From: Collimonas pratensis
GTDB taxonomy: Bacteria > Pseudomonadota > Gammaproteobacteria > Burkholderiales > Burkholderiaceae_D
NCBI RefSeq assembly: GCF_001584185.1
Contig: NZ_CP013234.1
Span: 2,108,001 to 2,172,000 of the forward strand
DNA length: 64,000 nucleotides
Reading direction: 5' to 3'
Shown: piece by piece, positions 52,730-61,206 of the stretch
How the letters are laid out: the number at the start of each line of letters is the position of its first letter
Position numbering within the stretch: position 1 is the stretch's first letter
The notes under the pieces: model-generated
The model's input: only the letters and a program-made list of their open reading frames with translations
The model's database searches: none
What the model was told of the DNA's origin: nothing
Position numbers and translations under genes: made by a program

Positions 52730-53851
52730 ATGGATTTAACTGTTGCTGCCGCCAACCCGGCTATCGAAGAGCCGGCGCTGGCGCCGTGGATCACCGTACT
52801 GCTGGCAGCTGCCTGCGGCCTGATCGCTGCCAATATCTACTATGCCCAGCCGCTGGCCGGCCTGCTGCTGATTACGCCGCTCGGCGATCTGTTTGAAAAC
52901 CGGCGCCTGGTGCTGGTCCTGATCGGGCTGGCCACGCTAGCTTTGCTGGCGGCGGGGCTGGCCTCTCATCCGGCACAATTTTTGGTCGCCGCGCTGTTCA
53001 TCGGCCTCGGCTCGGTGGCGGTGCAGGTGCTGGTGCCGTACGCCTCGCACATGGTGCCGGAAGCGGCACGCGGGCGCATGGTCGGCAACATCATGAGCGG
53101 GCTGATGTTGGGCATCATGTTGGCGCGGCCGGCATCGAGTTTCATCACGCAGATGTCGTCCTGGCACATGGTGTTTTTTCTCTCCGCCGGGCTGATGGTG
53201 CTGCTGGCGTTGTTGCTGTCGCGGACCTTGCCGCAGCGTGTGCCGCCGGCCAAGTTAAGCTATGGCGCGCTGCTGGCTTCGATGGCGCGACTGGTGCTGC
53301 GCACGCCCGTGTTGCGCCGACGGGCGCTGTATCATGCCTTTCTGTTCGCTGCCTTCAGCCTGTTCTGGACCACCACGCCATTGCTGCTGGCAGGGCCGGC
53401 CTTCCATCTGTCGCAAGGCGGGATCGCCCTGTTTGCGCTGGCGGGCGTGGCTGGATCGATTGCCGCGCCGATCGCCGGCCGGCTCGCCGATCGCGGCTTG
53501 AGCCGTCCGGCGACCGGGCTGGCGATGCTGGCGGTAGCGCTTGCTTTCCTGATGACGCACATCGGCCAGCAAGGTTCGACCCTGGCCCTGGGTTTACTGG
53601 TCGCGGCCGCGATCTTGCTGGATTTCGGCGTCGCCGCCAATATGACCATCGGACAGCGGGCAATCTTCATGCATGGCGCCGAATTCCGGGCGCGCCTGAA
53701 CGGTTTGTACATGACGACCTTCTTTATCGGCGGCGCCATCGGCTCGGCGGTTGGCGGCTGGGCCTATGCGCAAGGCGGCTGGAATCTTGCGTCCTCGATT
53801 GGCTTCATATTGCCGGTGCTGGCCTTGCTTTACTATGCGACGGAGCGTTGA
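52730..53851 (+). CDS. MFS transporter, apparently missing TM2
   Basis: 373-residue inner-membrane efflux-type transporter of the major facilitator superfamily. ATG 52730 has AAGGGGAAAG just upstream. TM1 ends CGLIAANIYYAQPLAG and is followed at once by LLLITPLGDLFENRRLVLVL. In relatives the segment from YYAQPL to PLGDL spans about 50 residues and includes the loop and most of TM2. Here that section is short by about 30 residues (junction near residues 43-46), so an in-frame deletion is likely and the transporter may be inactive or altered. The rest looks normal (VLVPYASHMVPEAARGRMVGNIMSGLMLG, GLYMTTFFIGGAIGSAVGGWAY). Confidence 0.85.
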   Translation: MDLTVAAANPAIEEPALAPWITVLLAAACGLIAANIYYAQPLAGLLLITPLGDLFENRRLVLVLIGLATLALLAAGLASHPAQFLVAALFIGLGSVAVQVLVPYASHMVPEAARGRMVGNIMSGLMLGIMLARPASSFITQMSSWHMVFFLSAGLMVLLALLLSRTLPQRVPPAKLSYGALLASMARLVLRTPVLRRRALYHAFLFAAFSLFWTTTPLLLAGPAFHLSQGGIALFALAGVAGSIAAPIAGRLADRGLSRPATGLAMLAVALAFLMTHIGQQGSTLALGLLVAAAILLDFGVAANMTIGQRAIFMHGAEFRARLNGLYMTTFFIGGAIGSAVGGWAYAQGGWNLASSIGFILPVLALLYYATER

Positions 53852-53875
53852 GCAGGGAAGTTGCGGGCTCGGCTT

Positions 53876-54787
53876 TTAAAGCGGCGCGGCCGACTCGCCA
53901 GCTTGCACGCCGATCCAGGCGCAGGCGGCTTGCACCAGCGGATCGCTCTCCCTGCTTTCCGGGTAGACCAGATAGAAGGCATAGGTATTGAGCACAGGGC
54001 CGAACGGTTGCAGCAAGACGCCGCTGCGCAATTCCGGTTCGATCAGGGAGGTGCTCAGCAGCGCCACGCCCTGGCCGGCGATGGCTGCCGAGATGGCGTG
54101 GCTTTCATCGGAGAACATCATGCCGGCGCGGCTGTCCAGCTGGTGGATGCCGGCCGCCCGGGCCCACGCACGCCAGGTTGACGGTTTGCGCAGCGTGTTT
54201 TTCCATTCGCAATGAATCAGGGTTTGCTTGAGCAGGTCTGCCGCTTTCTTTACCTTTAGCCGCGGACTGCAGACCGGCGCGATGCGGTCGTCAAAAAGTT
54301 TTTCGGCGACCAGCCCGGGCCATTTCCCGAGGCCGTAGCGGATGGCGATGTCTGCAGTGTTGCCGTCCAGCGCTGCAATTTCCACCGATGTGTGCAAACG
54401 CAGATCCTGGTTCGGATAGGCGGCGCGGAATGCGCCCAGCCGCGGCAGCAGCCAGCGCGCCGCAAGCGCCGGCGTGGTCGAGATGGTGAGTGCTTGCGGC
54501 GTTTCCCGGGCCTGGATGCGACTGATGGCGGCAGCGAATGCATCGAAGCCGTCGCGCAATGGTGCATACAGCTCGGCACCGGCTGCGGTCAGGTGCAGTT
54601 GCCGCGGCTGGCGCTGGAACAATGCGATGCCGAGGGTTTGTTCCAGACGCCTGATCTGGTGGCTTACCGCCGTCGGCGTCACCGAGAGTTCTGCCGCTGC
54701 GGACTTGACGCTCACATGCCGCGCCGCCGCTTCGAACGCTCTGAGGGCTGCCAGCGGCGGCAGGCGGCGCGCTTTCGAGTTATCCAT
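53876..54787 (-). CDS. LysR-type transcriptional regulator (GcvA-like)
   Basis: 303 residues. DNA-binding domain LPPLAALRAFEAAARHVSVKSAAAELSVTPTAVSHQIRRLEQ with LGIALFQRQPRQLHLTAAG. The effector domain shows TTPALAARWLLPRLGAFRAAYP and VEIAALDGNTADIAIRYGLGKWPGL, as in GcvA/AmpR-type regulators. It is divergent from the azoreductase gene across 125 bases, so it probably regulates that gene. Its stop is 24 bases from the convergent MFS stop. Confidence 0.91.
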   Translation of the reverse strand: MDNSKARRLPPLAALRAFEAAARHVSVKSAAAELSVTPTAVSHQIRRLEQTLGIALFQRQPRQLHLTAAGAELYAPLRDGFDAFAAAISRIQARETPQALTISTTPALAARWLLPRLGAFRAAYPNQDLRLHTSVEIAALDGNTADIAIRYGLGKWPGLVAEKLFDDRIAPVCSPRLKVKKAADLLKQTLIHCEWKNTLRKPSTWRAWARAAGIHQLDSRAGMMFSDESHAISAAIAGQGVALLSTSLIEPELRSGVLLQPFGPVLNTYAFYLVYPESRESDPLVQAACAWIGVQAGESAAPL

Positions 54788-54912
54788 ATAGATGAGTTTT
54801 ATTTTCTATTTGACTGTGAAAATTGTCGTTTGTCCCAATAACTGCAGACATTTACAGTGGATCCTAGGATTGATAGATGAAATTAATTCACATTAATGAA
54901 GGATAACTGAAA

Positions 54913-55590
54913 ATGACTACCTTATTGCATCTGGACGCCAGCGCCCGCAGCGGGCGCTCTGACCGGCAACTGCATGGCTCTCATACGCGTCGCCTGTCGC
55001 ACCGTTTTGTCGAGCAGTGGCTGCAGCAGCGTCCCGGTGACCGGGTCCTGGTGCGCGATGTCGGCTTGCAGCCGCCGTCGCCGGTCAGCGGCGCCTGGAT
55101 ACATGCGGCGTTTACTGCTGCCGCGCAACGCGAACCATGGATGGAGGAGGCGCTGGCTGAAAGCGACGCCTTGATCGATGAAATACTGGCGGCCGACATT
55201 TTGCTGCTCGGTGTACCCATGTACAACTTTAGCGCGCCGGCGCAATTCAAGGCCTGGATCGACAATATCGTCAGGGTAGGACGCACCTTCGGCTTCGACC
55301 GCCAGCGCCAGGGAGAGCCCTATTGGCCGCTGCTGAAAGACGCCGGCAAGCTGGCGGTGGTGCTGTCCTCCAGGGGGGACTACGGTTACGCCGCCGGGCA
55401 AAGAATGGCGTCGATGAACCATGTCGAGCCAGGCATTCGCAGTGCGCTCGGCTATATCGGCATTGAGCGACTACATAGCATTGCAGTTGAATACGACGAG
55501 TTCGGCGATGCCCGGCTTGAGGAGTCGATTGCGGCGGCGGAGGAGGAAGTCAGCAGGCTGGTGGGCAGTTTGATCGCTGGCCTGGGCTAG
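54913..55590 (+). CDS. azoR: FMN-dependent NADH-azoreductase
   Basis: 225-residue flavodoxin-fold oxidoreductase that reduces quinones and azo compounds with NADH. LLHLDASARSGRSDRQ is the FMN-phosphate loop, LLGVPMYNFSAPAQFKAWIDNIVRVGRTFGF is the AzoR signature, and KLAVVLSSRGDYGYAAGQ is the flavin-side loop. Length is slightly above E. coli AzoR (201 residues). TGAAGGATAACTGAAA precedes the ATG. It is divergent from, and probably controlled by, the LysR gene at 53876. Confidence 0.9.
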   Translation: MTTLLHLDASARSGRSDRQLHGSHTRRLSHRFVEQWLQQRPGDRVLVRDVGLQPPSPVSGAWIHAAFTAAAQREPWMEEALAESDALIDEILAADILLLGVPMYNFSAPAQFKAWIDNIVRVGRTFGFDRQRQGEPYWPLLKDAGKLAVVLSSRGDYGYAAGQRMASMNHVEPGIRSALGYIGIERLHSIAVEYDEFGDARLEESIAAAEEEVSRLVGSLIAGLG

Positions 55591-55657
55591 CACCATCAGG
55601 TTGCCTTCCGGTAATTGCGTGAGGTAGGATTTGCTTTCTACACGCCAAGGAATCCAG

Positions 55658-57037
55658 ATGCCATCTCTTAAAGTTCGAACCCCTGCCATTTTGCGCTTTT
55701 CCATGTTTGCGCTTGCGGGTTTTTCAATGACTGTTTTTGCTGACCCGCTGCAGCCGGCGGCGCCTGCCTGCCTCACCGGCGCCTATCGGTCGCCGGCCGG
55801 CGAAATCATCAGCTTGACCCAGCGCCCGGGCTTTCCGCAGACACTGTTGGCGACCGATTTCAAGGGGCGCAGCGGCGTCTTTGAGGCGACTGGGGAGAAC
55901 GCTCTGAACGCGGCGGCTGATGCCGACAATCCGGCCAGGCTGGCTGGACATTTGAGCTATGCGGGATGTCAGGCCGACGCGATCGGCTTGCAGTTTTCCG
56001 GCGCCGGGGAACAGCAATGGACGCGTTTGCCGCTGCGTATCAGCCGCACGCATTTCATGTCAGGCGCAGTGCAATTGAATGGCGAGCTGATAGAGCCGGT
56101 GAGCGCCGGCGGCAAGCCGCCGCTGTTCGTGCTGGTGCATGGCTCCGAATCGACGGCCGCGGTCGATTCCAGCAATCATGCGTTTCTGATGGCTAGCCAA
56201 GGCATTGCTGCGTTCTTGTTCGACAAGCGCGGCACCGGCGCTTCGGGTGGCGTCTATACCCAGGATTTTGAACTGCTGGCGGACGATGTCGCCGCCGCAG
56301 TAGGGGAGGCGCGCAGGCTTGGCGCCGGCCGCATCGGCCGTGTCGGCCTGGCCGGTTTCAGCCAGGGCGGCTGGGTCGCGCCGCTGGCTGCCAGCAAGGC
56401 GCCGGTGGATTTCCTGGTGGTCGGCTACGGCGTGATCGGCACGCCGATCGAGCAGGATCAGTGGCAGGTGGACTACCAATTGCGCCAGCTCGGGTACGGC
56501 GAAGACGTGATTGGCAAGGCGCGCACGTTGACCGCGCTGGCCGGCAAGGTGGCGGCCTCGAACTTCTATAGCGGCATGCCGCAGCTGCTGCGGGCCAAGG
56601 AGAAATTCGCCAAGGAGCCCTGGCTGGCGAAAGTTGATGGCCAGTACAGCGGCCAACTGCTGCGCGGCGAGGTGGAGCGAGCGCGCAGCGAAAGCCCGCA
56701 GGTGATCTGGCATTACGACGCGCTGACGCCGTTGCGGCAGCTCGCCATTCCACAGCTGTGGGTGTTTGCGCAAGACGATTCGGTTGCGCCCAGCGCGCCG
56801 ACGATTGCCCGGCTGGATGCCTTGCGCGCCAGCGGCAAGGACAAGGACATCGCGATTGCGGTTTTCCCGCAATCGGATCACGGCATCCGCTCCTTTGCGC
56901 TGATGCCTGACGGTAGCCGCAAATACCTGGGCTACGCCGCCGGCTACGACCAGCTGCTGGCGGACTGGATGCTGCAGAAGCCTTTGTCAGCGCAGGGGCA
57001 GGAGAGGATGCTGGCGCCGTCCGCACTCAGGTTTTGA
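55658..57037 (+). CDS. Secreted alpha/beta hydrolase
   Basis: 459-residue exported hydrolase. The signal peptide is ILRFSMFALAGFSMTVFA (cleavage before DPLQ). An N-terminal beta-rich region of about 120 residues precedes the alpha/beta hydrolase domain, which has LFVLVHGSESTAAVDSSN (oxyanion region), FLFDKRGTGASGGVY, the nucleophile in VGLAGFSQGGWVAPL, the Asp in LWVFAQDDSVAPSAP and the His in FPQSDHGIRSF. ATG 55658 has CCAAGGAATC upstream. Resembles serine aminopeptidase/acyl-peptidase-like hydrolases. Its 3' end overlaps the convergent gene at 57027 by 11 bases. Confidence 0.83.
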   Translation: MPSLKVRTPAILRFSMFALAGFSMTVFADPLQPAAPACLTGAYRSPAGEIISLTQRPGFPQTLLATDFKGRSGVFEATGENALNAAADADNPARLAGHLSYAGCQADAIGLQFSGAGEQQWTRLPLRISRTHFMSGAVQLNGELIEPVSAGGKPPLFVLVHGSESTAAVDSSNHAFLMASQGIAAFLFDKRGTGASGGVYTQDFELLADDVAAAVGEARRLGAGRIGRVGLAGFSQGGWVAPLAASKAPVDFLVVGYGVIGTPIEQDQWQVDYQLRQLGYGEDVIGKARTLTALAGKVAASNFYSGMPQLLRAKEKFAKEPWLAKVDGQYSGQLLRGEVERARSESPQVIWHYDALTPLRQLAIPQLWVFAQDDSVAPSAPTIARLDALRASGKDKDIAIAVFPQSDHGIRSFALMPDGSRKYLGYAAGYDQLLADWMLQKPLSAQGQERMLAPSALRF

Positions 57038-57467
57038 ACTTGTTCTTGAGCGCGTCCAGCTTTGAGCTGGATGCGGCCTGGCTGTCGCCGGCCTCGCTGT
57101 GCCAGTCCTCCTGCTCATCCTCGGCGAATTCTGCCGCCAGGTCTTTCCAGCCTTTGCTGGCCGCGAAGGCATTGAATTCTTCCGGCGCTTCCAGCACGAT
57201 CAGCTTGTCGTCCTGGAGGCCGAGGTCGCCGTGGCCGAAGTCGGGACCGGCATAGCCGATCTGGCGCAGCCTGGCTAGTACCTGGGCTATCAATTTCTGG
57301 TCCTCAAACAGGCGCTCCTTGCCGATCGCCGCGGCAAAATCGACGTAGACGTCGATGATTCCATAGCCTTCGTCGAAGATGCGGATTGCTTGAATGTCAT
57401 GCTTGCGGCCGGCAGCATCGGTGACGCTGAAGGGGCCGCCGAGTTGGATATCGGTTTCGCTGTTCAT
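57027..57467 (-). CDS. Conserved-looking hypothetical protein
   Basis: 146-residue soluble, acidic protein with no recognised domain. IQLGGPFSVTDAAGRKHDIQAIRIFDEGYGIIDVYVDFA looks like a beta-sheet opening, IAQVLARLRQIGYAGPDFG a helix, and LIVLEAPEEFNAFAASKGWKDL another. The last 35 residues are low complexity, acidic then basic (EDEQEDW to KLDALKNKFKT). ATG 57467 is used. The 3' end overlaps the convergent hydrolase gene by 11 bases, so the two transcripts cover each other's ends. Confidence 0.68.
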   Translation of the reverse strand: MNSETDIQLGGPFSVTDAAGRKHDIQAIRIFDEGYGIIDVYVDFAAAIGKERLFEDQKLIAQVLARLRQIGYAGPDFGHGDLGLQDDKLIVLEAPEEFNAFAASKGWKDLAAEFAEDEQEDWHSEAGDSQAASSSKLDALKNKFKT

Positions 57468-57517
57468 AGACGGCAGGATACACCAAATGGCGCCGGATGA
57501 GCTCGGCGGGCATAGCC

Positions 57518-58045
57518 TTAAAAGGTCACGGTAGCGACTACGGTATCGGTAAAAGTGGCGGCGATGCCGGACTGTCCGGCCGGCACGCGCGCGTACACGG
57601 TAAGCGGCGTGGCGCTGCCGCTGGCGGTAATGCTGGCGGGCGCGGTGGCGGCGGTATTGCCCCAGGTGGTGGTGCGGCCTGAATCTGAAAACAGCGCATA
57701 GTTGAGAAAGGTCGGCGTGGCGCCGCCGGTGGAGAGGCGGCGCAGCGGCACGGTATCGGTCGAGCCGGTGTTGGCGTTGGCGCCTTGCCCCAGCGTGATC
57801 ACAGGCAGCGCACCCGGCGTGCAAGTGGTGCTGACGCTGGCGGTGATGTCCTGGTTGGCGGTGGCGTTGACCACGATCGGGTCGTAGGTCGTGGTAAAGC
57901 CGGTAGTGATGATTGTGCAATCGTTGCCGATGGTGACAGTGTTGGTCATGGTGGCGGTCGCGGTTGCTGCCAAAACACTGCCTGCCGCTGCCATTCCGAT
58001 GATAAGGGTAATGATCAAAATGCCATGTTGCATAGACTTTTGCAT
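57518..58045 (-). CDS. Spore coat U domain pilin-like secreted protein
   Basis: 175-residue exported protein of the spore-coat-U (SCPU) family, whose members form Csu-type archaic chaperone-usher pili or surface layers. The signal peptide is GILIITLIIGMAAAGSVLA. The mature protein starts with TATATMTNTVTIGNDCTI, has a second Cys in VSTTCTPGALPVITLGQGAN for a disulfide, and ends in the strand GIAATFTDTVVATVTF typical of subunits completed by donor-strand exchange. Ribosome binding site GGGAGATTCGTC supports ATG 58045. No chaperone or usher gene lies next to it. Confidence 0.82.
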   Translation of the reverse strand: MQKSMQHGILIITLIIGMAAAGSVLAATATATMTNTVTIGNDCTIITTGFTTTYDPIVVNATANQDITASVSTTCTPGALPVITLGQGANANTGSTDTVPLRRLSTGGATPTFLNYALFSDSGRTTTWGNTAATAPASITASGSATPLTVYARVPAGQSGIAATFTDTVVATVTF

Positions 58046-58182
58046 GACGAATCTCCCGATTGCCACTTCTGTTATTCAAGTCTGGCTGATTGACTGTCGA
58101 GCGCTGTTGTATATCTATAGCACAAAGATTTCCACATGGAAATATTAATTTGTTAATAATATTGATAAGGGCGGAGATTTCA

Positions 58183-58217
58183 GAAAACAGCTTGCGCGCA
58201 AAGTCGCGCAAGCTGTC
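58183..58217 (-). terminator. Rho-independent terminator after the CocE-family gene
   Basis: A perfect 12-bp stem, ACAGCTTGCGCG (58188-58199) with CGCGCAAGCTGT (58206-58217). On the minus strand it is followed by TTTTC, 12 bases past the stop of the 58229-59959 gene. Confidence 0.75.
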
Positions 58218-58228
58218 GTGGGGGGAGC

Positions 58229-59959
58229 TTAGAGGGTAGGCAACTGCAGGGTCGATTGCTGGGCAGGATTGAATTCAAAGCGCACGCCAAAACGCTCGCC
58301 CGGATTGACCGGCGAAGCGTACAGGCTGTCGGCGGTGTCCAGCACCACGCCGATGTGATGGCCGGCTGGTACGTCATAGGCAGTGGCCGAGAACTCGATC
58401 GGGAAATCGACGGTCTGGCCCGGCGTCGCCCAATGCAGGGTGGTGGCGCCATGGGTGATCAGGATGCCGGTACCGATGGCGTCGACGTCATACAGATAGG
58501 CGACCACCTGCGCCCGCGCCTGCGATGGCGTGACGCGCAAGTTCAGTTTCGGGATTCCCCTGATTTTTTGCGTGGCCGACAAGGCTGGGGCTTCGTAGCG
58601 CACGCCGGCCGCCAAGCTGACCGTCAGCAGTGAATCGACCACCGGCAGATTGATGGTTTCGCCCAGGGTCGAGAGGATGGGGATCAGGCCGCTGGTGGCG
58701 GTGGTGTCGAAGAAGTTCTGGATCAGGTCGGCATCGGTGGTCTGGTTGCGCGCAGCTGTTATTGTCCCCTTGTCGCCCTTGCCGCAGAAGCAGCTGAGGT
58801 CGAAGCGGACCGGGCCGCGCGGACCGAGATAGTAGGTCTGATTATTCAATTCCGGTGCAGGCCAGTTGGAGAACGATTCGCGGCGATCGGTGAACTTGAT
58901 TTGCATGGTCACCTTGGGTTCGGTATCGACGCCGTTCTGCTCGCCTTTCAGCCAACGGTTGAACCAGCGGTGCGCCTGGTCGTAAGGATAGTTGGGCGCG
59001 CCCAGCAGCGCGCCCGTCAGTTCCGCGGAAGCATGGATGCCGGCGTTGAGCAGTATCTTCTTCGGTCCGGTCAGTGCCGCGAACATCGCCAGCGAGGAAT
59101 TCGGCGTGAACATGTCATCCTGGAAGTTTTTGCTGAGGAAGACCGGCGCCTTGCGCTGGTTGATGGCGGCGATGTAGCTGGACGGCGAGCGCGGCTTGGC
59201 CCAGGCCGTGATGCCGGCGATGGTGGCGGCGCTGCTGTTCGGATCAAGCAATGCCAGGATGTTCTGATTTACTTCCGGGGCAGGGCGGCCGGTGACGCTG
59301 CCGGCCAGGCCGAGCACGCTGGCCCAGGTCAGGTTGGGCGAGCCGGCGGTGTACAGCTGGTCGGCCAGGGTGGCCCAGCCGGACAGCGCCACGGCAGTCT
59401 TGAAGCGCGCGTCCTGGCCGAGCGCGATCAGCGACAGGCCTGCGCCGTAAGAGATGCCGCTGGCGGCGACGTTGTTGATATCGATGGGCGCATTTGCTTG
59501 CAGCCAGTCCAGCACCGAAGAAACATCGCGCACGTCTTCCGGCGCCGCGACGTCGACCTGGCCGCCGGACAGGTAGAAGCCGCGCGCGGTATAGCTCGCC
59601 ACCACATAGCCGTCCTGCGCCAGTTTTTGCTGCTGGCCGATATATTCGACGCGGCCGGGCGCCGCCCAGCTGGCGATCATCACGATCGCCGGGAATTTCT
59701 GGTCGCTGCTGCTCCGTTTCGGCAGGAACAGGTTGGCAGCCAGCTTGGTGCCGTCGAAGCTGGTGATGGTCATGGCCGGAATCCAGCAGGTGCCGTCTAT
59801 CGGCGAGACGATGCCGGGCGACTGCATGGGACTGGCATAGCTGGCCGCTTCAGCGGCGGTGGCGCTGCGGCACAGCTCGGCGTTGGCGGCGGCCGAAGCC
59901 AGGCTCAAGCCCAGCGTCAGGGCAATGCCGGGCAGGGATAAGAAAGACGGGATGCGCAT
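58229..59959 (-). CDS. CocE/NonD family (X-Pro dipeptidyl-peptidase-like) secreted hydrolase
   Basis: 576-residue exported serine hydrolase of the S15/CocE family. The signal peptide ends ASAAANA before ELCRS. The alpha/beta hydrolase core has FPAIVMIASWAAPG, YTARGFYLSGGQVD, the nucleophile Ser170 in AASGISYGAGLSLIALG, and the C-terminal jelly-roll domain (LNLRVTPSQARAQVVAYLYDV, then DVPAGHHIGVVLDTADSLYA) characteristic of CocE and X-Pro dipeptidyl-peptidases. TTTAGGAGAACG supplies a strong ribosome binding site. Known members cleave proline peptides, esters and acyl groups; the true substrate here is unknown. Periplasmic or extracellular. Confidence 0.88.
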   Translation of the reverse strand: MRIPSFLSLPGIALTLGLSLASAAANAELCRSATAAEAASYASPMQSPGIVSPIDGTCWIPAMTITSFDGTKLAANLFLPKRSSSDQKFPAIVMIASWAAPGRVEYIGQQQKLAQDGYVVASYTARGFYLSGGQVDVAAPEDVRDVSSVLDWLQANAPIDINNVAASGISYGAGLSLIALGQDARFKTAVALSGWATLADQLYTAGSPNLTWASVLGLAGSVTGRPAPEVNQNILALLDPNSSAATIAGITAWAKPRSPSSYIAAINQRKAPVFLSKNFQDDMFTPNSSLAMFAALTGPKKILLNAGIHASAELTGALLGAPNYPYDQAHRWFNRWLKGEQNGVDTEPKVTMQIKFTDRRESFSNWPAPELNNQTYYLGPRGPVRFDLSCFCGKGDKGTITAARNQTTDADLIQNFFDTTATSGLIPILSTLGETINLPVVDSLLTVSLAAGVRYEAPALSATQKIRGIPKLNLRVTPSQARAQVVAYLYDVDAIGTGILITHGATTLHWATPGQTVDFPIEFSATAYDVPAGHHIGVVLDTADSLYASPVNPGERFGVRFEFNPAQQSTLQLPTL

Positions 59960-60305
59960 GCGACGTTCTCCTAAACATTATTGATTATTTTGTGCCAAAG
60001 TAAGCATGGGGTGAGCAGGCTGTTGGCGCGAGAAACCATGTTGCGGGGATGATGATTGTTGCGATAGTTCGAACTGCGAATTGCTGCGTAGCGGATGGTA
60101 GTGATCGATCAGTATCTGACCAGGCGCTTGCAACTGCATGTGGACCGTGAGCAGATCTGATGCAATGATTTATAAGTGAACGATCGTTCTTTTATTCTGA
60201 AATTATTAAGCCACGCATCGCGATGCAGCATCAATTAAAAGATTAGAAGCCCGTGCCTAACTATCGTGGTGCACTGCGGGAAGGCGAAAATTAACAGGAG
60301 GCAGC
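59960..60305. other. 346-base intergenic region between divergent genes
   Basis: No gene was found. It separates the minus-strand CocE gene from the plus-strand hydrolase. It holds the ribosome binding sites of both genes, a 12-bp palindrome (60178-60189) and A/T-rich stretches (TTTATAAG, TTTTATTCTGAAATTATTAAG) that could be promoters. Confidence 0.7.
60178..60189. promoter_or_regulatory. Perfect 12-bp palindrome GAACGATCGTTC, possible operator
   Basis: GAACGATCGTTC is self-complementary and flanked by A/T-rich sequence, in the gap upstream of the hydrolase gene at 60306. Size and symmetry suit a TetR-type dimer site; no TetR gene lies next to it. Confidence 0.5.
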
Positions 60306-61187
60306 GTGTTAAAACAGGTCGATGCAGGTGTTCTTAATGTTACCTACGGCGAGCACGGCGACAGCGCCGCCCCCGCGGTTTTTCTGCTGCACGGTTTTCC
60401 CTACGATATCCATGCGTATGACGAAGTGGTTCCTGTGTTGACGGCGGCGGGCTGCCGGGTGATCGTTCCTTATCTGCGCGGCTATGGGCCGACGCGTTTC
60501 TTGTCGGCCGCTACGCCGCGTTCCGGCCAGCAAGCGGTGCTGGCCCACGATCTGCTGGCGCTGATGGATGCGCTGGCGATTCCGCAGGCGCTGCTGGCGG
60601 GCTACGACTGGGGTGGCCGTGCCGCCTGTATCGTCGCCGCTTTGTGGCCACAGCGCGTACGCGGCCTGGTGTCCGTGGGCGGCTATAACATCCAGGATAT
60701 TGCCGGCAACGCCAGGCCGCAGTCGCCGGAAAATGAATTGCGCTATTGGTACCAGTACTATTTCCATGGCGAGCGCGGACGGGCAGGGCTGGCGCAAAAC
60801 CGTTACGAATTCTGCAAGCTGCTGTGGCGGCTGTGGTCGCCCAACTGGCAGTTTGATGAAGAGACTTACCGGCGCAGCGCCAGTGCTTTCGATAATCCCG
60901 ATTTTGTTGAGGTGGTGATTCAGTCTTACCGCCATCGCTACGGGCTGGCGCCTGGCGATCCGGCCGTCGAGCCTACCGAACTTCTGCTGGCCGCGCAGCC
61001 GACGATCGGCGTGCCGGCCATTGCGCTGGATGGCGGCGGCGACGGCGTCAGCTTGAGCGGCGGTTCGGAACAGCATGCGCGCTTTTTTAGCGGACCTTAT
61101 CAGCGCCGAGTGATTCCGCTTGTCGGGCACAACCTGCCGCAGGAGGCGCCCGCCGATTTCGCGGCGGCGATCCTGGCGTTGAGCTGA
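60306..61187 (+). CDS. Alpha/beta hydrolase with Asp nucleophile (epoxide hydrolase/dehalogenase-like)
   Basis: 293-residue cytosolic hydrolase starting at GTG 60306, supported by AGGAGG 4 bases upstream. FLLHGFPYDIHAYDEVVPVL and VPYLRGYGPTRFL are the oxyanion and strand 4 regions. The nucleophile elbow is LLAGYDWGGRAACIVAALWP, with Asp101 instead of Ser, as in epoxide hydrolases and haloalkane dehalogenases. The catalytic His is in IPLVGHNLPQEAP. The cap contains Tyr- and Trp-rich segments (RYWYQYYFHGERGR) suitable for ring-opening. The dehalogenase-specific Asn/Trp pair was not identified, so epoxide hydrolase is slightly preferred. Confidence 0.85.
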   Translation: MLKQVDAGVLNVTYGEHGDSAAPAVFLLHGFPYDIHAYDEVVPVLTAAGCRVIVPYLRGYGPTRFLSAATPRSGQQAVLAHDLLALMDALAIPQALLAGYDWGGRAACIVAALWPQRVRGLVSVGGYNIQDIAGNARPQSPENELRYWYQYYFHGERGRAGLAQNRYEFCKLLWRLWSPNWQFDEETYRRSASAFDNPDFVEVVIQSYRHRYGLAPGDPAVEPTELLLAAQPTIGVPAIALDGGGDGVSLSGGSEQHARFFSGPYQRRVIPLVGHNLPQEAPADFAAAILALS

Positions 61188-61206
61188 GCGGCAGGCTGCG
61201 CCGCGA

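Noticed and set aside
57468..58211. Minus-strand in-frame extension upstream of the hypothetical gene at 57027
   Set aside because: It overlaps the SCPU gene in another frame, is low complexity (H/R-rich), and the conserved-looking protein begins at MNSETD.
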